A program made the translations under genes and the position numbers. Of a DNA stretch of 34,649 nucleotides, positions 17,843 through 24,050 are shown in pieces. The stretch lies in the IMG/VR virus record IMGVR_UViG_3300009790_000034, positions 1 to 34,649 of that record. The stretch is one strand, 5' to 3'. The stretch is from a virus. The notes beneath the pieces were generated by a model. It saw only the letters and a list, made by a program, of their open reading frames with translations. It did not search any database and had not been told where the DNA came from. Position 1 is the stretch's first letter. Each line of letters begins with the position of its first letter.

Positions 17843-17981
17843 AATATAAAATTAAAGAGATGTCCATTATTCCTAAATATAAAACATGTTCAATAGAACA
17901 TGAGTCTTCATTTACATAGTTTCTATACCCAAATAAAAATCCTGGTACTATAGCCATATTAATTTCCCAACGCTGTAACAT
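17832..17981 (-). CDS. Small overlapping gene (49 aa)
   Basis: A leftward frame starts at ATG 17979-17981, where TAATG joins the stop of the 206-residue gene, and ends at TAG 17832-17834, 11 nt inside the next gene. The product (start MLQRWEINMAIVPGFLFGYR, ending 'YLGIMDISLILYYDC') is hydrophobic in two stretches and may be membrane-associated or a small folded peptide. An in-frame ATG at codon 9 is an alternative start. Tight coupling on both sides and the lack of any other gene in a 138-nt gap support it. No family recognised. Confidence 0.55.
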   Translation of the reverse strand: MLQRWEINMAIVPGFLFGYRNYVNEDSCSIEHVLYLGIMDISLILYYDC

Positions 17982-18601
17982 TATGGAATTGGGATATTTT
18001 CACAAACAATTGGCCAACCAGTTTGAACAAATCCACCAACTACTTTAATTGAATGAGTTGGTGCACTTCCTGTCAATGTAACACCATAGTAACCATCACT
18101 TAATGCTGTACTACCATCATTTAAAAATACTTTATTACCAGCTGCTGGTAAAGCATTTGCTGTACCATTATGCTTATAAGTTTGATTTGCAGTAGCACTA
18201 CATGCTCCATTAAAAGTTGTAACAGTAGTTGATGTATATGCGTTTGAACCTGTATTACCACTACCAGTATTACCTCCTGTATTACCATTACCTTGTCCTC
18301 CTCCTTGGTCAACTGTGTCACCACTACCTACTGTAACAGGTGAATATGCATTTTCATTCATAAGTGCTACTAGTTGATTATAAGGTTGTTTAACCGTAAC
18401 AAAACCAGCACCATCTTTTAAAAAGATATCATAGACACCATCAACCCAACCTGCAACTTGGATATTCCAATGAGGTTTTACCATTGAAATAAGTTCTGAA
18501 TGGACTGTCATTTCTTGTGTAGCATTTGTTATTACTTGCTTATTCCCTGATCCATCTAATTGGACATAGGGTACTATACTCATTAATGTTATTTTAGGCA
18601 T
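17981..18601 (-). CDS. Putative virion protein with Gly/Asn linker (206 aa)
   Basis: Two parts joined by a flexible linker. Residues 1-95 form a globular domain ('YVQLDGSGNKQVITNATQEM', 'HWNIQVAGWVDGVYDIFLKD'). Residues ~97-120 are almost only Gly, Asn, Thr and Ser. Residues ~125-206 carry 'CSATANQTYKHNGTANALPA' then 'GNKVFLNDGSTALSDGYYGV', a pattern that recurs in Bacteroidota phage and surface proteins as a small beta domain. A virion or fibre-associated role fits the domain-linker-domain plan, although the gene lies among packaging and lysis genes rather than tail genes. Its ATGCCTAA start overlaps the nuclease stop by 8 nt. Confidence 0.5.
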   Translation of the reverse strand: MPKITLMSIVPYVQLDGSGNKQVITNATQEMTVHSELISMVKPHWNIQVAGWVDGVYDIFLKDGAGFVTVKQPYNQLVALMNENAYSPVTVGSGDTVDQGGGQGNGNTGGNTGSGNTGSNAYTSTTVTTFNGACSATANQTYKHNGTANALPAAGNKVFLNDGSTALSDGYYGVTLTGSAPTHSIKVVGGFVQTGWPIVCENIPIP

Positions 18602-19412
18602 GTTTATTTTCTTTTAGCCATTTAATAAGTTGAACTACTTCATCTTTTAAATATGGCAGGTTATACATTTTTATATCTTCTATTACTGGTTCACCATCTA
18701 TGTGTTCATTGATAGGATAACCATTAGAATCTGTTCCAACTTGTTTAAATTTAACATGTTGAATTTTAAGATTTCCAACCTTTAGTTTAGGGTTGTGCTT
18801 TTTAATAATATACGCATAAATACTCAATTGTAAGTTATAATGATTCAAATTACAATCATCTAAGTGACTTACTGGGTTGTACATTTTATTAGTTATGCCC
18901 TCCCAATTAGTAAATCCTTTTTCTTTTATTTCTTTATTTGTCTTGTAATCTGTAATATTAATATACCCATTTACAATTTCAACTAAATCAGCTTGACCGC
19001 ATAATTTAGCTGACTTTAGGTAGACCAATAACTCAGGATAAATACCACTAACTAACTTTTGTTCTGGAGCTATCTTGCCACCTTCTTCATTAAACTCAGC
19101 TCTAAATATTGGAAGTGTGCAACCATATCTTTTTATAGTATCAAACTCTATCATATCCGCTTCTCTTTGGTTATGATAAAAGTTTCCTAATTTTATGGCT
19201 CTATCTGTTTCATTTTTCCAAGCTTGTAGTATTTCTTTTTCAGTCATACCATACCACTTAGAACGTTTGTTTTTAGAGGATTTTTTAGCTTGTCCTTTTG
19301 CATCAAACTTAGGTTTGAACATGCCTATAAAACCAGTGACACTAGTCCAATTTATTTTATCTTGGTCTGTGCTTTCATAAACGTGTCCTTCTTCTTTAAA
19401 TACTATTGCCAT
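18594..19412 (-). CDS. PD-(D/E)XK nuclease, Cas4/RecB-like (272 aa)
   Basis: The core order of this nuclease superfamily is visible. GNFYH (76-80) is the GxxxH-type motif. CGQADLVEI (138-146) supplies the first metal-binding Asp (D142), and ITDYKTNK (153-160) the second Asp and catalytic Lys (D155, K157). HYNLQLSIYAYII (191-203) is the QxxxY motif of RecB/Cas4-type exonucleases. A phage enzyme of this type probably trims DNA ends during recombination or degrades host DNA. No iron-sulfur cysteine cluster is seen, unlike true Cas4. It is packed 1 nt after a 28-codon frame and overlaps the 206-residue gene by 8 nt. Confidence 0.85.
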   Translation of the reverse strand: MAIVFKEEGHVYESTDQDKINWTSVTGFIGMFKPKFDAKGQAKKSSKNKRSKWYGMTEKEILQAWKNETDRAIKLGNFYHNQREADMIEFDTIKRYGCTLPIFRAEFNEEGGKIAPEQKLVSGIYPELLVYLKSAKLCGQADLVEIVNGYINITDYKTNKEIKEKGFTNWEGITNKMYNPVSHLDDCNLNHYNLQLSIYAYIIKKHNPKLKVGNLKIQHVKFKQVGTDSNGYPINEHIDGEPVIEDIKMYNLPYLKDEVVQLIKWLKENKHA

Positions 19413-19413
19413 T

Positions 19414-19500
19414 TTAATAACTTATTGATGTATACCACATACCGTTTTGGGTATTTATGTTATACGTAGTTTTATTTTCTTTGTATATATATTCAATCAT
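19414..19500 (-). CDS. Possible mini-gene (28 aa)
   Basis: A leftward frame from ATG 19498-19500 to TAA 19414-19416 encodes 28 residues, polar and Tyr/Asn/Thr-rich (MIEYIYKENKTTYNI...). It overlaps the stop of the cysteine-rich upstream gene by 8 nt and ends 1 nt before the nuclease ATG. The perfect fit in the only gap of this operon suggests translation, possibly only to couple the flanking genes. No function visible. Confidence 0.4.
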   Translation of the reverse strand: MIEYIYKENKTTYNINTQNGMWYTSISY

Positions 19501-19801
19501 TATTTATTAATTTTTGTTCTTCTAATTCTGTGAGTAATGCTTCCCATTTTCCTGCTGGACATTCTGATGACATAGATCTTGATTTCCATTTCATAGAACA
19601 ACCACACAAAGAACAACACGGTTGTGTGCCAGGGGCCATACATTTGTCTCCTTTTGCATCAAACTCTTTGCATGACTCACATATTTTAATTCTAGATGCT
19701 GCAATTTTTTCTACATATTCAGTTTTAAAGATGTCATTTTTTATACCATCATAGATTTGATCTATGTTCTTAAGTGCATTTATGTACTTACTTATTGGCA
19801 T
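19493..19801 (-). CDS. Cysteine-rich, probable zinc-binding protein (102 aa)
   Basis: Eight cysteines in the second half (CESC at 41-44, then single and clustered cysteines in 'CMAPGTQPCCSLCGCSMKWK' and a last 'SECPAG') suggest one or two bound zinc ions. The N-terminal 35 residues are helical. Similar small cysteine-rich proteins are widespread in Bacteroidota phages, but I cannot attach a function. It overlaps the HU/IHF-like gene end by 14 nt. A DNA- or RNA-binding adaptor is a reasonable guess. Confidence 0.55.
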   Translation of the reverse strand: MPISKYINALKNIDQIYDGIKNDIFKTEYVEKIAASRIKICESCKEFDAKGDKCMAPGTQPCCSLCGCSMKWKSRSMSSECPAGKWEALLTELEEQKLINND

Positions 19802-20156
19802 TTTTATTCTTTTTAAACTGTTTTTTGTTTTCTATATTCTCATCTATAATTCTTAAAGCAGATTGCATCTCTTCAAGTTTTTGATTTATTGCATATGTTT
19901 TTTCATATCCTTCATAAGTTCTTTTTCTTAAATTACCAAGCATACTTTTATTTCTTTTAATAGCTTTTTGTAATTTACCTTTTCTAATAAAAAAAGTACC
20001 TAGACCATCAACCATAATTCTGGGATACTCTAGTGTAGATAAAGATTTTCTAACTTTTGCATAATAAAAAGATATAAAATCATCTACAACTTTAGGATGT
20101 ACACCAACCTCTTCAGCTATTTCTTCTTTAAACTGTTTGTGGCTTTTTGGTCTCAC
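19788..20156 (-). CDS. HU/IHF-like DNA-binding protein (122 aa)
   Basis: The first ~75 residues follow the HU/IHF plan: helices 'QFKEEIAEEVGVHPKVVDDF' and 'ISFYYAKVRKSLSTL', then beta strands with 'PRIMVDGLGTFFIRKGKLQK', where GLGTF matches the conserved G-x-F turn before the DNA-binding arms. The arms look shortened and the C-terminus is a lysine-rich helical extension, so this is a divergent member. HU/IHF proteins bend DNA, and copies next to structural genes are known from crAss-like phages, where they may serve packaging, replication or virion DNA. It overlaps the previous gene by 29 nt and the next by 14 nt. Confidence 0.75.
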   Translation of the reverse strand: MRPKSHKQFKEEIAEEVGVHPKVVDDFISFYYAKVRKSLSTLEYPRIMVDGLGTFFIRKGKLQKAIKRNKSMLGNLRKRTYEGYEKTYAINQKLEEMQSALRIIDENIENKKQFKKNKNANK

Positions 20157-20508
20157 GTCCTAAAATTTTATAATCTAACAAAACAATTCCTTCAATTTGG
20201 ACATTCATGTCACTATTTAAGTTTATTGTTTTCTTATTTATTCCATTTTTAACAACCAATCCTTTTTTTTCTGCTTTGGTTATTGCATTTCTAGCAGATT
20301 GATTGCTTTTAAAAATATCATTGTCAGTTAAGTATATACAAAATTTTGTAAGCTCTACTCCACTTTGCTTTGCCAACTTAGTTAAAAGCTTAAGATCTGT
20401 ATTGCTTATATGTATATTATTAAAGAAGCAGTGTGACAATATTTGATACGCTATTGTATCTTCTATTGTCACTTGCTTTTTAAAGTCTACTTTATTTACT
20501 ATTGCCAT
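20128..20508 (-). CDS. Hypothetical protein, possible winged-helix (126 aa)
   Basis: No family recognised with confidence. Residues ~15-85 form helices with a pattern reminiscent of a winged helix ('NTDLKLLTKLAKQSGVELTK', then 'SNQSARNAITKAEKKGLVVK'), where the second helix would be the recognition helix and 'GLVVKNGINKKTINL' the wing. It is coupled to the HU/IHF-like gene by a 29-nt overlap, which suggests a shared DNA-related job. It starts 1 nt after the amidase stop codon. A DNA-binding regulator or architectural partner is an inference. Confidence 0.5.
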   Translation of the reverse strand: MAIVNKVDFKKQVTIEDTIAYQILSHCFFNNIHISNTDLKLLTKLAKQSGVELTKFCIYLTDNDIFKSNQSARNAITKAEKKGLVVKNGINKKTINLNSDMNVQIEGIVLLDYKILGRETKKPQTV

Positions 20509-20509
20509 T

Positions 20510-21427
20510 TTATAAACTTAGTATAATATCAATTAATCTTTCATCTGGATAACAGTCTGTTTTATCTCTTCTTACATTAGTATGAGTCAATAAACCTTTT
20601 ACTTTACCATAGAAAGCATCTTCTTGAAAATCAAATGCTTTTGCAGGTCCGTATTTTTGTATCCATTGTTTTAAACCTAATCTTACATCAATCCCATCTC
20701 GTTCAGCAATATACTTTATCCATTTTTCAACTTCTTCCATTTGTCTATCAGTATAAGAATGATATTGAGTATAGCCTCTAAAAGGCTCTTTAAGTGTATA
20801 GATTTGATCTTCTCTAACAGTTGTGTTAACATAAGTCTTTCCATCTTTTAAATATCCAAATGCACATATCTCAATACCAGTAGAATGTCTATTCATATGA
20901 CCACTACCTGTCTTACCTAAGTGCCATCCGTATCCTCCAATAGGAAAAGCTTGTACCATTACTCCATCATAACTATCATTACCTGTACTTGAACATTTAC
21001 CTCCTAGTACAAACTCTGTAGCAACTCTACCTCTAGTATCTCTACCCCAGTGGTCTATAACCTTAAAAGGATTTTGCCTACCAGCTGTGTGATGTATAAA
21101 AGCATATTCATTTACTACAGGTCCTTCAAGATATTCTCCTTTAGGTAAATAGTATCTGTGTATAGTTTGATTAAATGGAGTTTCCCATACCATAGATTGA
21201 TTATCAGTATCTTCATCTATAGCTTCATCTTGATATGTAGCCCCTACTAAAAGACGCTCCCAAGTAGATGCTCCTACTATACCATCTGGTTTAAGATCAT
21301 AAGCTAGCTGAAATCTGATAACTGCTTTTTCTGTTGCAGGACCAAAGACCCCATCTTGTGTTAATTTTAAAATAGTTTGTAGTTTGTGTATTTCTGGTCC
21401 TTTATCACCCTTCTTGATTAGTTTCAT
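20510..21427 (-). CDS. Peptidoglycan-binding N-acetylmuramoyl-L-alanine amidase, endolysin (305 aa)
   Basis: Cleaves the bond between N-acetylmuramic acid and L-alanine in peptidoglycan, for host lysis or virion entry. Residues 1-62 are a peptidoglycan-binding domain ('GPEIHKLQTILKLTQDGVFG', 'PDGIVGASTWERLL'). Residues ~105-305 are a type-2 amidase with 'FIHHTAGRQNPF' (zinc His ~112), 'GWHLGKTG', 'STGIEICAFG' and 'THTNVRRDKTDCYP', which gives the second zinc His 282, Lys 289 and the Asp-Cys pair 291-292. I chose ATG 21427 because the longer frame needs a TTG and a 113-nt overlap; this start overlaps the upstream gene by 23 nt. No signal peptide, so it needs a holin or virion delivery. Confidence 0.9.
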   Translation of the reverse strand: MKLIKKGDKGPEIHKLQTILKLTQDGVFGPATEKAVIRFQLAYDLKPDGIVGASTWERLLVGATYQDEAIDEDTDNQSMVWETPFNQTIHRYYLPKGEYLEGPVVNEYAFIHHTAGRQNPFKVIDHWGRDTRGRVATEFVLGGKCSSTGNDSYDGVMVQAFPIGGYGWHLGKTGSGHMNRHSTGIEICAFGYLKDGKTYVNTTVREDQIYTLKEPFRGYTQYHSYTDRQMEEVEKWIKYIAERDGIDVRLGLKQWIQKYGPAKAFDFQEDAFYGKVKGLLTHTNVRRDKTDCYPDERLIDIILSL

Positions 21428-21662
21428 CACTTTGGTTTTGGTTATTAGCTTCTTGTTTTGCAAATGATTGCGCCAAGAACATTGATGCTTGTAATCTTTT
21501 AGCTCTTTGTTCTTCAATTTCAGTCAAAAGAGTTTCATACTCTAATTGAACTTTTAAGTGCTTACTTCCATCTTTGTAGAAATTTGTAAGCTCTTGTCTT
21601 CTTTCTTTGACCTCTTCAGGGGTCATTTGCTCCTCTGGAGCAGTATCTATATCTATTGCCAT
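21405..21662 (-). CDS. Small coiled-coil protein upstream of the endolysin (85 aa)
   Basis: Strongly charged and helical, with an acidic N-terminus (MAIDIDTAPEEQMTPEEVKE), a central coiled coil ('EYETLLTEIEEQRAKRLQAS') and a polar Asn/Gln-rich tail. No membrane segment, so not a holin. It is the first gene of a leftward unit with its own promoter and overlaps the endolysin by 23 nt. An accessory or structural peptide is possible; function not recognised. Confidence 0.6.
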   Translation of the reverse strand: MAIDIDTAPEEQMTPEEVKERRQELTNFYKDGSKHLKVQLEYETLLTEIEEQRAKRLQASMFLAQSFAKQEANNQNQSDETNQEG

Positions 21663-21675
21663 ATAATTGGTTTTA

Positions 21676-21730
21676 AGTTAAACAATATATAACAAATATA
21701 TAAAGAAAGTTTAAATAATAAAAGTTTAAA
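21676..21730 (-). promoter_or_regulatory. Leftward promoter region with direct repeats and TATTGTTTAACT motif
   Basis: Read leftward, TATATTTG (21700-21693) fits the TAnnTTTG element. TATTGTTTAACT (21687-21676) follows, an 11/12 match to 24021-24032 on the other strand, and ends 13 nt before the ATG at 21662. Upstream, AAAGTTTAAA occurs twice as a direct repeat (21706-21715 and 21721-21730), covering the expected -33 zone, so a regulator site is possible. Confidence 0.55.
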
Positions 21731-21731
21731 G

Positions 21732-22055
21732 TTAATTATCTTGTAAATTATATAGAGAATACTTTAAAGTAATTTCTTCACCCATCTGTATTTTATGAAG
21801 AGTTTTGATTCTTTTATAGGAACAATCAGCAGCATCCTCTACTATTTCACAATTAGCTTGATCTGAGTGGTTAATAAACCCACCTAAAGGAGTACGGATA
21901 TAATCATGTTGAAATTCTGGATCATATACGTGTGTAATACCCATATCTATTCCAGCAGGGATATCTTCTCTTGCAAAGATACCCGCACCATGTATATCAG
22001 AAGGACCTATTGAAAGATATTCCGGTAATGGTCTATAAGGTTTTTTCTTTTCCAC
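21732..22055 (-). CDS. SET-domain protein, putative lysine methyltransferase (107 aa)
   Basis: A compact SET domain, which transfers methyl groups from S-adenosylmethionine to protein lysines. 'HGAGIFAREDIPAG' (residues ~22-35) matches the opening G-x-G strand region. 'TPLGGFINHSDQANCEI' (~55-71) carries the NHS motif of the cofactor site, and 'IQMGEEITLKYSLY' (~90-103) is the closing GEE(L/I)T-x-x-Y motif with the catalytic Tyr. At 107 residues it is a bare SET core without pre- or post-SET parts. The start is GTG, since no ATG lies between it and the upstream in-frame stop. Its target could be a host or phage protein and cannot be read from sequence. Confidence 0.85.
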   Translation of the reverse strand: MEKKKPYRPLPEYLSIGPSDIHGAGIFAREDIPAGIDMGITHVYDPEFQHDYIRTPLGGFINHSDQANCEIVEDAADCSYKRIKTLHKIQMGEEITLKYSLYNLQDN

Positions 22056-22064
22056 TAAGATGTA

Positions 22065-22115
22065 TTAAAGAGTAAATAATAAAAAAATTACTATTGCAAG
22101 AATTATTTTTTTCAT
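22065..22115 (-). CDS. Possible membrane micropeptide (16 aa)
   Basis: ATG 22113-22115 overlaps the nuclease stop as ATGA and reads 16 codons to TAA 22065-22067. The product MKKIILAIVIFLLFTL is one short hydrophobic helix after two lysines. It fills the only gap between the nuclease and SET genes. Too short to prove by coding statistics; it may be a leader for the SET gene or a real membrane peptide. Confidence 0.3.
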   Translation of the reverse strand: MKKIILAIVIFLLFTL

Positions 22116-22501
22116 GATTTAAATGTTTGTTTTTTACCTCCATTATAAATGTAAGCATGACCTTCATCTAATAGCATTTGATTCAAACACATTTCTTTTC
22201 CATCAATATCTTTGATGTATATTTCACCTAATACACGTCCGTATTTACCCGTACCGTGTGATTTAAGCCTACATAATCCAGATTTACAGCTTACGTCTAC
22301 AAGTATTTCTTTCGTGCGTGCTTTGGCGGCTAAGCCTTTTTTCTTTTCAGCTTTATCACGAGTTCTAGATTCCCACGTATCTACGCCTTTCAGTCTGATT
22401 CTACGTTTTATCCATGTATCAAACCCCAGGTCAATCATAGCATCAAAGGTATCCCCGTCCACTACTCTTACTAATTTAGCCCTATATATATACTTATCCA
22501 T
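22112..22501 (-). CDS. Staphylococcal nuclease (SNase/thermonuclease) homologue (129 aa)
   Basis: A calcium-dependent DNA/RNA nuclease fold. 'VRVVDGDTFDA' supplies the first metal-binding Asp. 'RIRLKGVDTWESR' supplies the arginine, the second Asp and the catalytic Glu in the order known for SNase (R35, D40, E43), and 'GKYGRVLGEI' the second arginine (R87). Length fits the catalytic domain. ATG 22501 is preferred over an upstream TTG; it gives an 8-nt ATGGATAA overlap with the preceding gene. No signal peptide, so it acts in the cell, for example in degrading host nucleic acid or processing DNA. Confidence 0.88.
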   Translation of the reverse strand: MDKYIYRAKLVRVVDGDTFDAMIDLGFDTWIKRRIRLKGVDTWESRTRDKAEKKKGLAAKARTKEILVDVSCKSGLCRLKSHGTGKYGRVLGEIYIKDIDGKEMCLNQMLLDEGHAYIYNGGKKQTFKS

Positions 22502-22691
22502 GCTTTTTTTCTTCTGATGATTCTGCAAAAGGTACTGAGTAAAGATATTTCATTGTAGTATTACTTCTATTTCTTAAGTATTGTGACATAGTCCATTCAG
22601 GTGTTCTATCAGTTACTATGTCAACCATTTTAAACTTACTTGATCCATCACCACTCTCATGCACCTCAAATTTTAGTATTGCTTTACTCAT
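22494..22691 (-). CDS. Small hypothetical protein (65 aa)
   Basis: Charged, no membrane segment, no family recognised. The first half looks beta-like ('AILKFEVHESGDGSSKFKMV') and the second helical ('EWTMSQYLRNRSNTTMKYLY'). It overlaps both neighbours by 8 nt (ATGAGTAA upstream, ATGGATAA downstream), so it is part of a coupled operon leading to the SNase gene. Confidence 0.55.
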   Translation of the reverse strand: MSKAILKFEVHESGDGSSKFKMVDIVTDRTPEWTMSQYLRNRSNTTMKYLYSVPFAESSEEKKHG

Positions 22692-22935
22692 ATTTATTTT
22701 TTTTTAGACATTCAATTACACATTTAAGATCCTTTACGTCATAAAATCTTACTTCGGCTTCAGGCATTTCTACGGACCACATCTTTTTTTCTTGTCCGTC
22801 TCCACTATCATTAGATACAAAACATACGTTTCCTACGTTATACGTATAGTAATGTATATCTACGTCTAAATTACTTTCTTCTTTAGATACGATACATTTC
22901 TCAAAACCTAATTTTATTATACTATTTTCTGTCAT
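22684..22935 (-). CDS. Small hypothetical protein (83 aa)
   Basis: No family recognised. The protein has a beta-rich centre ('DVDIHYYTYNVGNVCFVSND') and a helical C-terminus ('VKDLKCVIECLKKNKYE'). A GTG at 22941 could add two residues. I chose ATG 22935 because it makes a clean ATGA overlap with the preceding stop. It overlaps the next gene by 8 nt. Confidence 0.55.
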   Translation of the reverse strand: MTENSIIKLGFEKCIVSKEESNLDVDIHYYTYNVGNVCFVSNDSGDGQEKKMWSVEMPEAEVRFYDVKDLKCVIECLKKNKYE

Positions 22936-23264
22936 AGCCACTCATCTAGTTTTTCATTAGTTGACTCAGGATATTTAGTGTTCAACATCTTCTTAAGTAT
23001 TGCACACTTTTCATACTCTTCAGTCTCTATAAAGTAGAGGATCATATTCTCATACTCCATTTTAGTAGGGCCTATACTTGTATTATGAGCTAGTACGAAG
23101 CCAAATTCACTCTCACTGGCCTCTAATACATAGTCCATATTAACCTTATTAGTTAGAAACATAAAAGAATTATTATATGCAAAAGAAAGCATCTCATCTT
23201 CTTTTTGCATCTCTTCTACAGTCTTCCCGTAGCCATAGTCTTCTTGTTCTTCCATACCGTCCAT
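22932..23264 (-). CDS. Acidic hypothetical protein, first gene of the left arm (110 aa)
   Basis: Acidic, with many Glu and Met. The C-terminal part 'NMILYFIETEEYEKCAILKK' resembles the short helical UvrB/UvrC-type interaction motif seen in many small Bacteroidota proteins. This is a weak likeness, not an assignment. It is the first leftward gene after the divergent promoter region, so it is probably expressed early in this transcript. ATG 23264 is used; an in-frame ATG three codons later is also possible. Confidence 0.55.
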   Translation of the reverse strand: MDGMEEQEDYGYGKTVEEMQKEDEMLSFAYNNSFMFLTNKVNMDYVLEASESEFGFVLAHNTSIGPTKMEYENMILYFIETEEYEKCAILKKMLNTKYPESTNEKLDEWL

Positions 23265-23429
23265 AGTATTACCCTTATATGACCAATATACAAAAATTTT
23301 TCCCCACCTAAAAAAAATGTTATGTATTTAGCATTGGCAAGAGGTCCTATAATATTTCTCCCCAACTAAATTTTGGTAGGGGTCTTCCCCCTATCATTAA
23401 TTAATGTTTAACCTAATAAATTTTTACTT
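23265..23429. promoter_or_regulatory. Divergent intergenic region between the two arms
   Basis: This 165-bp gap separates leftward and rightward transcription. Leftward, TATATTG (near 23290) is a shortened TAnnTTTG candidate. Rightward it holds CCTATAATATTTCTCCCC (from 23346), a C/G hairpin (GGTAGGGG / CCCCCTATC, 23374-23394, one bulge) and TAATGTTTAACC (23402-23413), 16 nt before the start at 23430. It is the natural place for early promoters and perhaps a regulator site. Confidence 0.6.
23402..23413 (+). promoter_or_regulatory. Leader motif TAATGTTTAACC
   Basis: One copy of the TWWTGTTTAACC motif, here following a C/G-rich hairpin and ending 16 nt before the ATG at 23430. Confidence 0.5.
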
Positions 23430-23723
23430 ATGTATTATTTTAAAATCACAGAGAGTAACAAAGCTCTCATCACAACAGACTCTCCATTGGGAGCAGTTGA
23501 AACTATCACCAAGAAAGTTGGGGGTAGAGAAATGCAAGTCAGACAGCAAGCAGGCAACGGACAAGTAAAGTTCGGATTTACTGCAATAAACCCTGAAGAC
23601 GGAATGGCCTTAAGAGCAGAGCTAAAGGTAGGAGATGAAATCCAATCATTAGAGCTGACTGAAAAGAAGGTAGTAAACCAAGCTACAGGAGAAGAATTTG
23701 ACAACCTGTATTGGGCACACTAA
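23430..23723 (+). CDS. Single-gene unit, probably highly expressed hypothetical protein (97 aa)
   Basis: The first rightward gene, with its own leader motif and terminator, so it is transcribed alone. The protein is beta-rich and slightly basic in the middle ('TKKVGGREMQVRQQAGNGQV'), then 'LKVGDEIQSLELTEKKVV' and 'GEEFDNLYWAH', a layout compatible with a small barrel (OB-like) fold. No named family recognised. Its base composition stands out: more G and C, and codons such as GGA, AAG, GCA and GAG, unlike the A/T-saturated codons around it. This may reflect strong expression or recent acquisition. An early host-takeover or nucleic-acid-binding protein is possible but unproven. Confidence 0.65.
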   Translation: MYYFKITESNKALITTDSPLGAVETITKKVGGREMQVRQQAGNGQVKFGFTAINPEDGMALRAELKVGDEIQSLELTEKKVVNQATGEEFDNLYWAH

Positions 23724-23724
23724 A

Positions 23725-23755
23725 AGAAAGGGGAACTAAATGTTCCCTCTTTCAC
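23725..23755 (+). terminator. Rho-independent terminator after the 97-residue gene
   Basis: GGGAAC (23731-23736) and GTTCCC (23742-23747) pair around a 5-base loop. A flanking AAAG/TCTTT extends the stem and supplies the T-rich tail. It begins 2 nt after the stop codon. Confidence 0.85.
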
Positions 23756-24050
23756 TTATTTAGTTCCAATGTTGTGTTTTGCAACTATTTTGCTATCAAA
23801 ACAAATTAATTGTGTGTGTTACGCAATTAAAGTGAGGCAATATACCCACAAAATACCACCTTTTACCACTAGAATAAAAATTATGCACAGTATATATATA
23901 ATATAGCTAACGTGAGAGTAATTTGGGACTGCACGTAATGAAAATTACTACCAAGCTCTTACTTAGCTTATATATACTTAGTATTGTCTCTCTCTTATAT
24001 GAAGAGTATAGTACCCGCAATATTGTTTAACCCATAATTCACTTACAGTT
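23756..24050 (+). other. Non-coding region with hairpins and phased repeats
   Basis: About 295 bases with no convincing frame. It holds a 10-bp hairpin (23806-23815 with 23821-23830, one T-G pair), three TACC repeats about one helical turn apart (23843, 23854, 23864), a GTAAT-GAAA-ATTAC tetraloop hairpin (23935-23948) nested in TTGG/CCAA, and the leader motif TATTGTTTAACC (24021-24032). It could be an untranslated RNA, a regulator site or an origin. Confidence 0.5.
24021..24032 (+). promoter_or_regulatory. Leader motif TATTGTTTAACC
   Basis: A copy of the TWWTGTTTAACC motif, ending 18 nt before the ATG at 24051; it follows a short CTCT/AGAG hairpin. Confidence 0.5.

Noticed and set aside
21428-21517. 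N-terminal extension of the amidase from a TTG codon
   Set aside because: It would overlap the upstream gene by 113 nt and adds no conserved part; the ATG at 21427 begins right at the peptidoglycan-binding domain.
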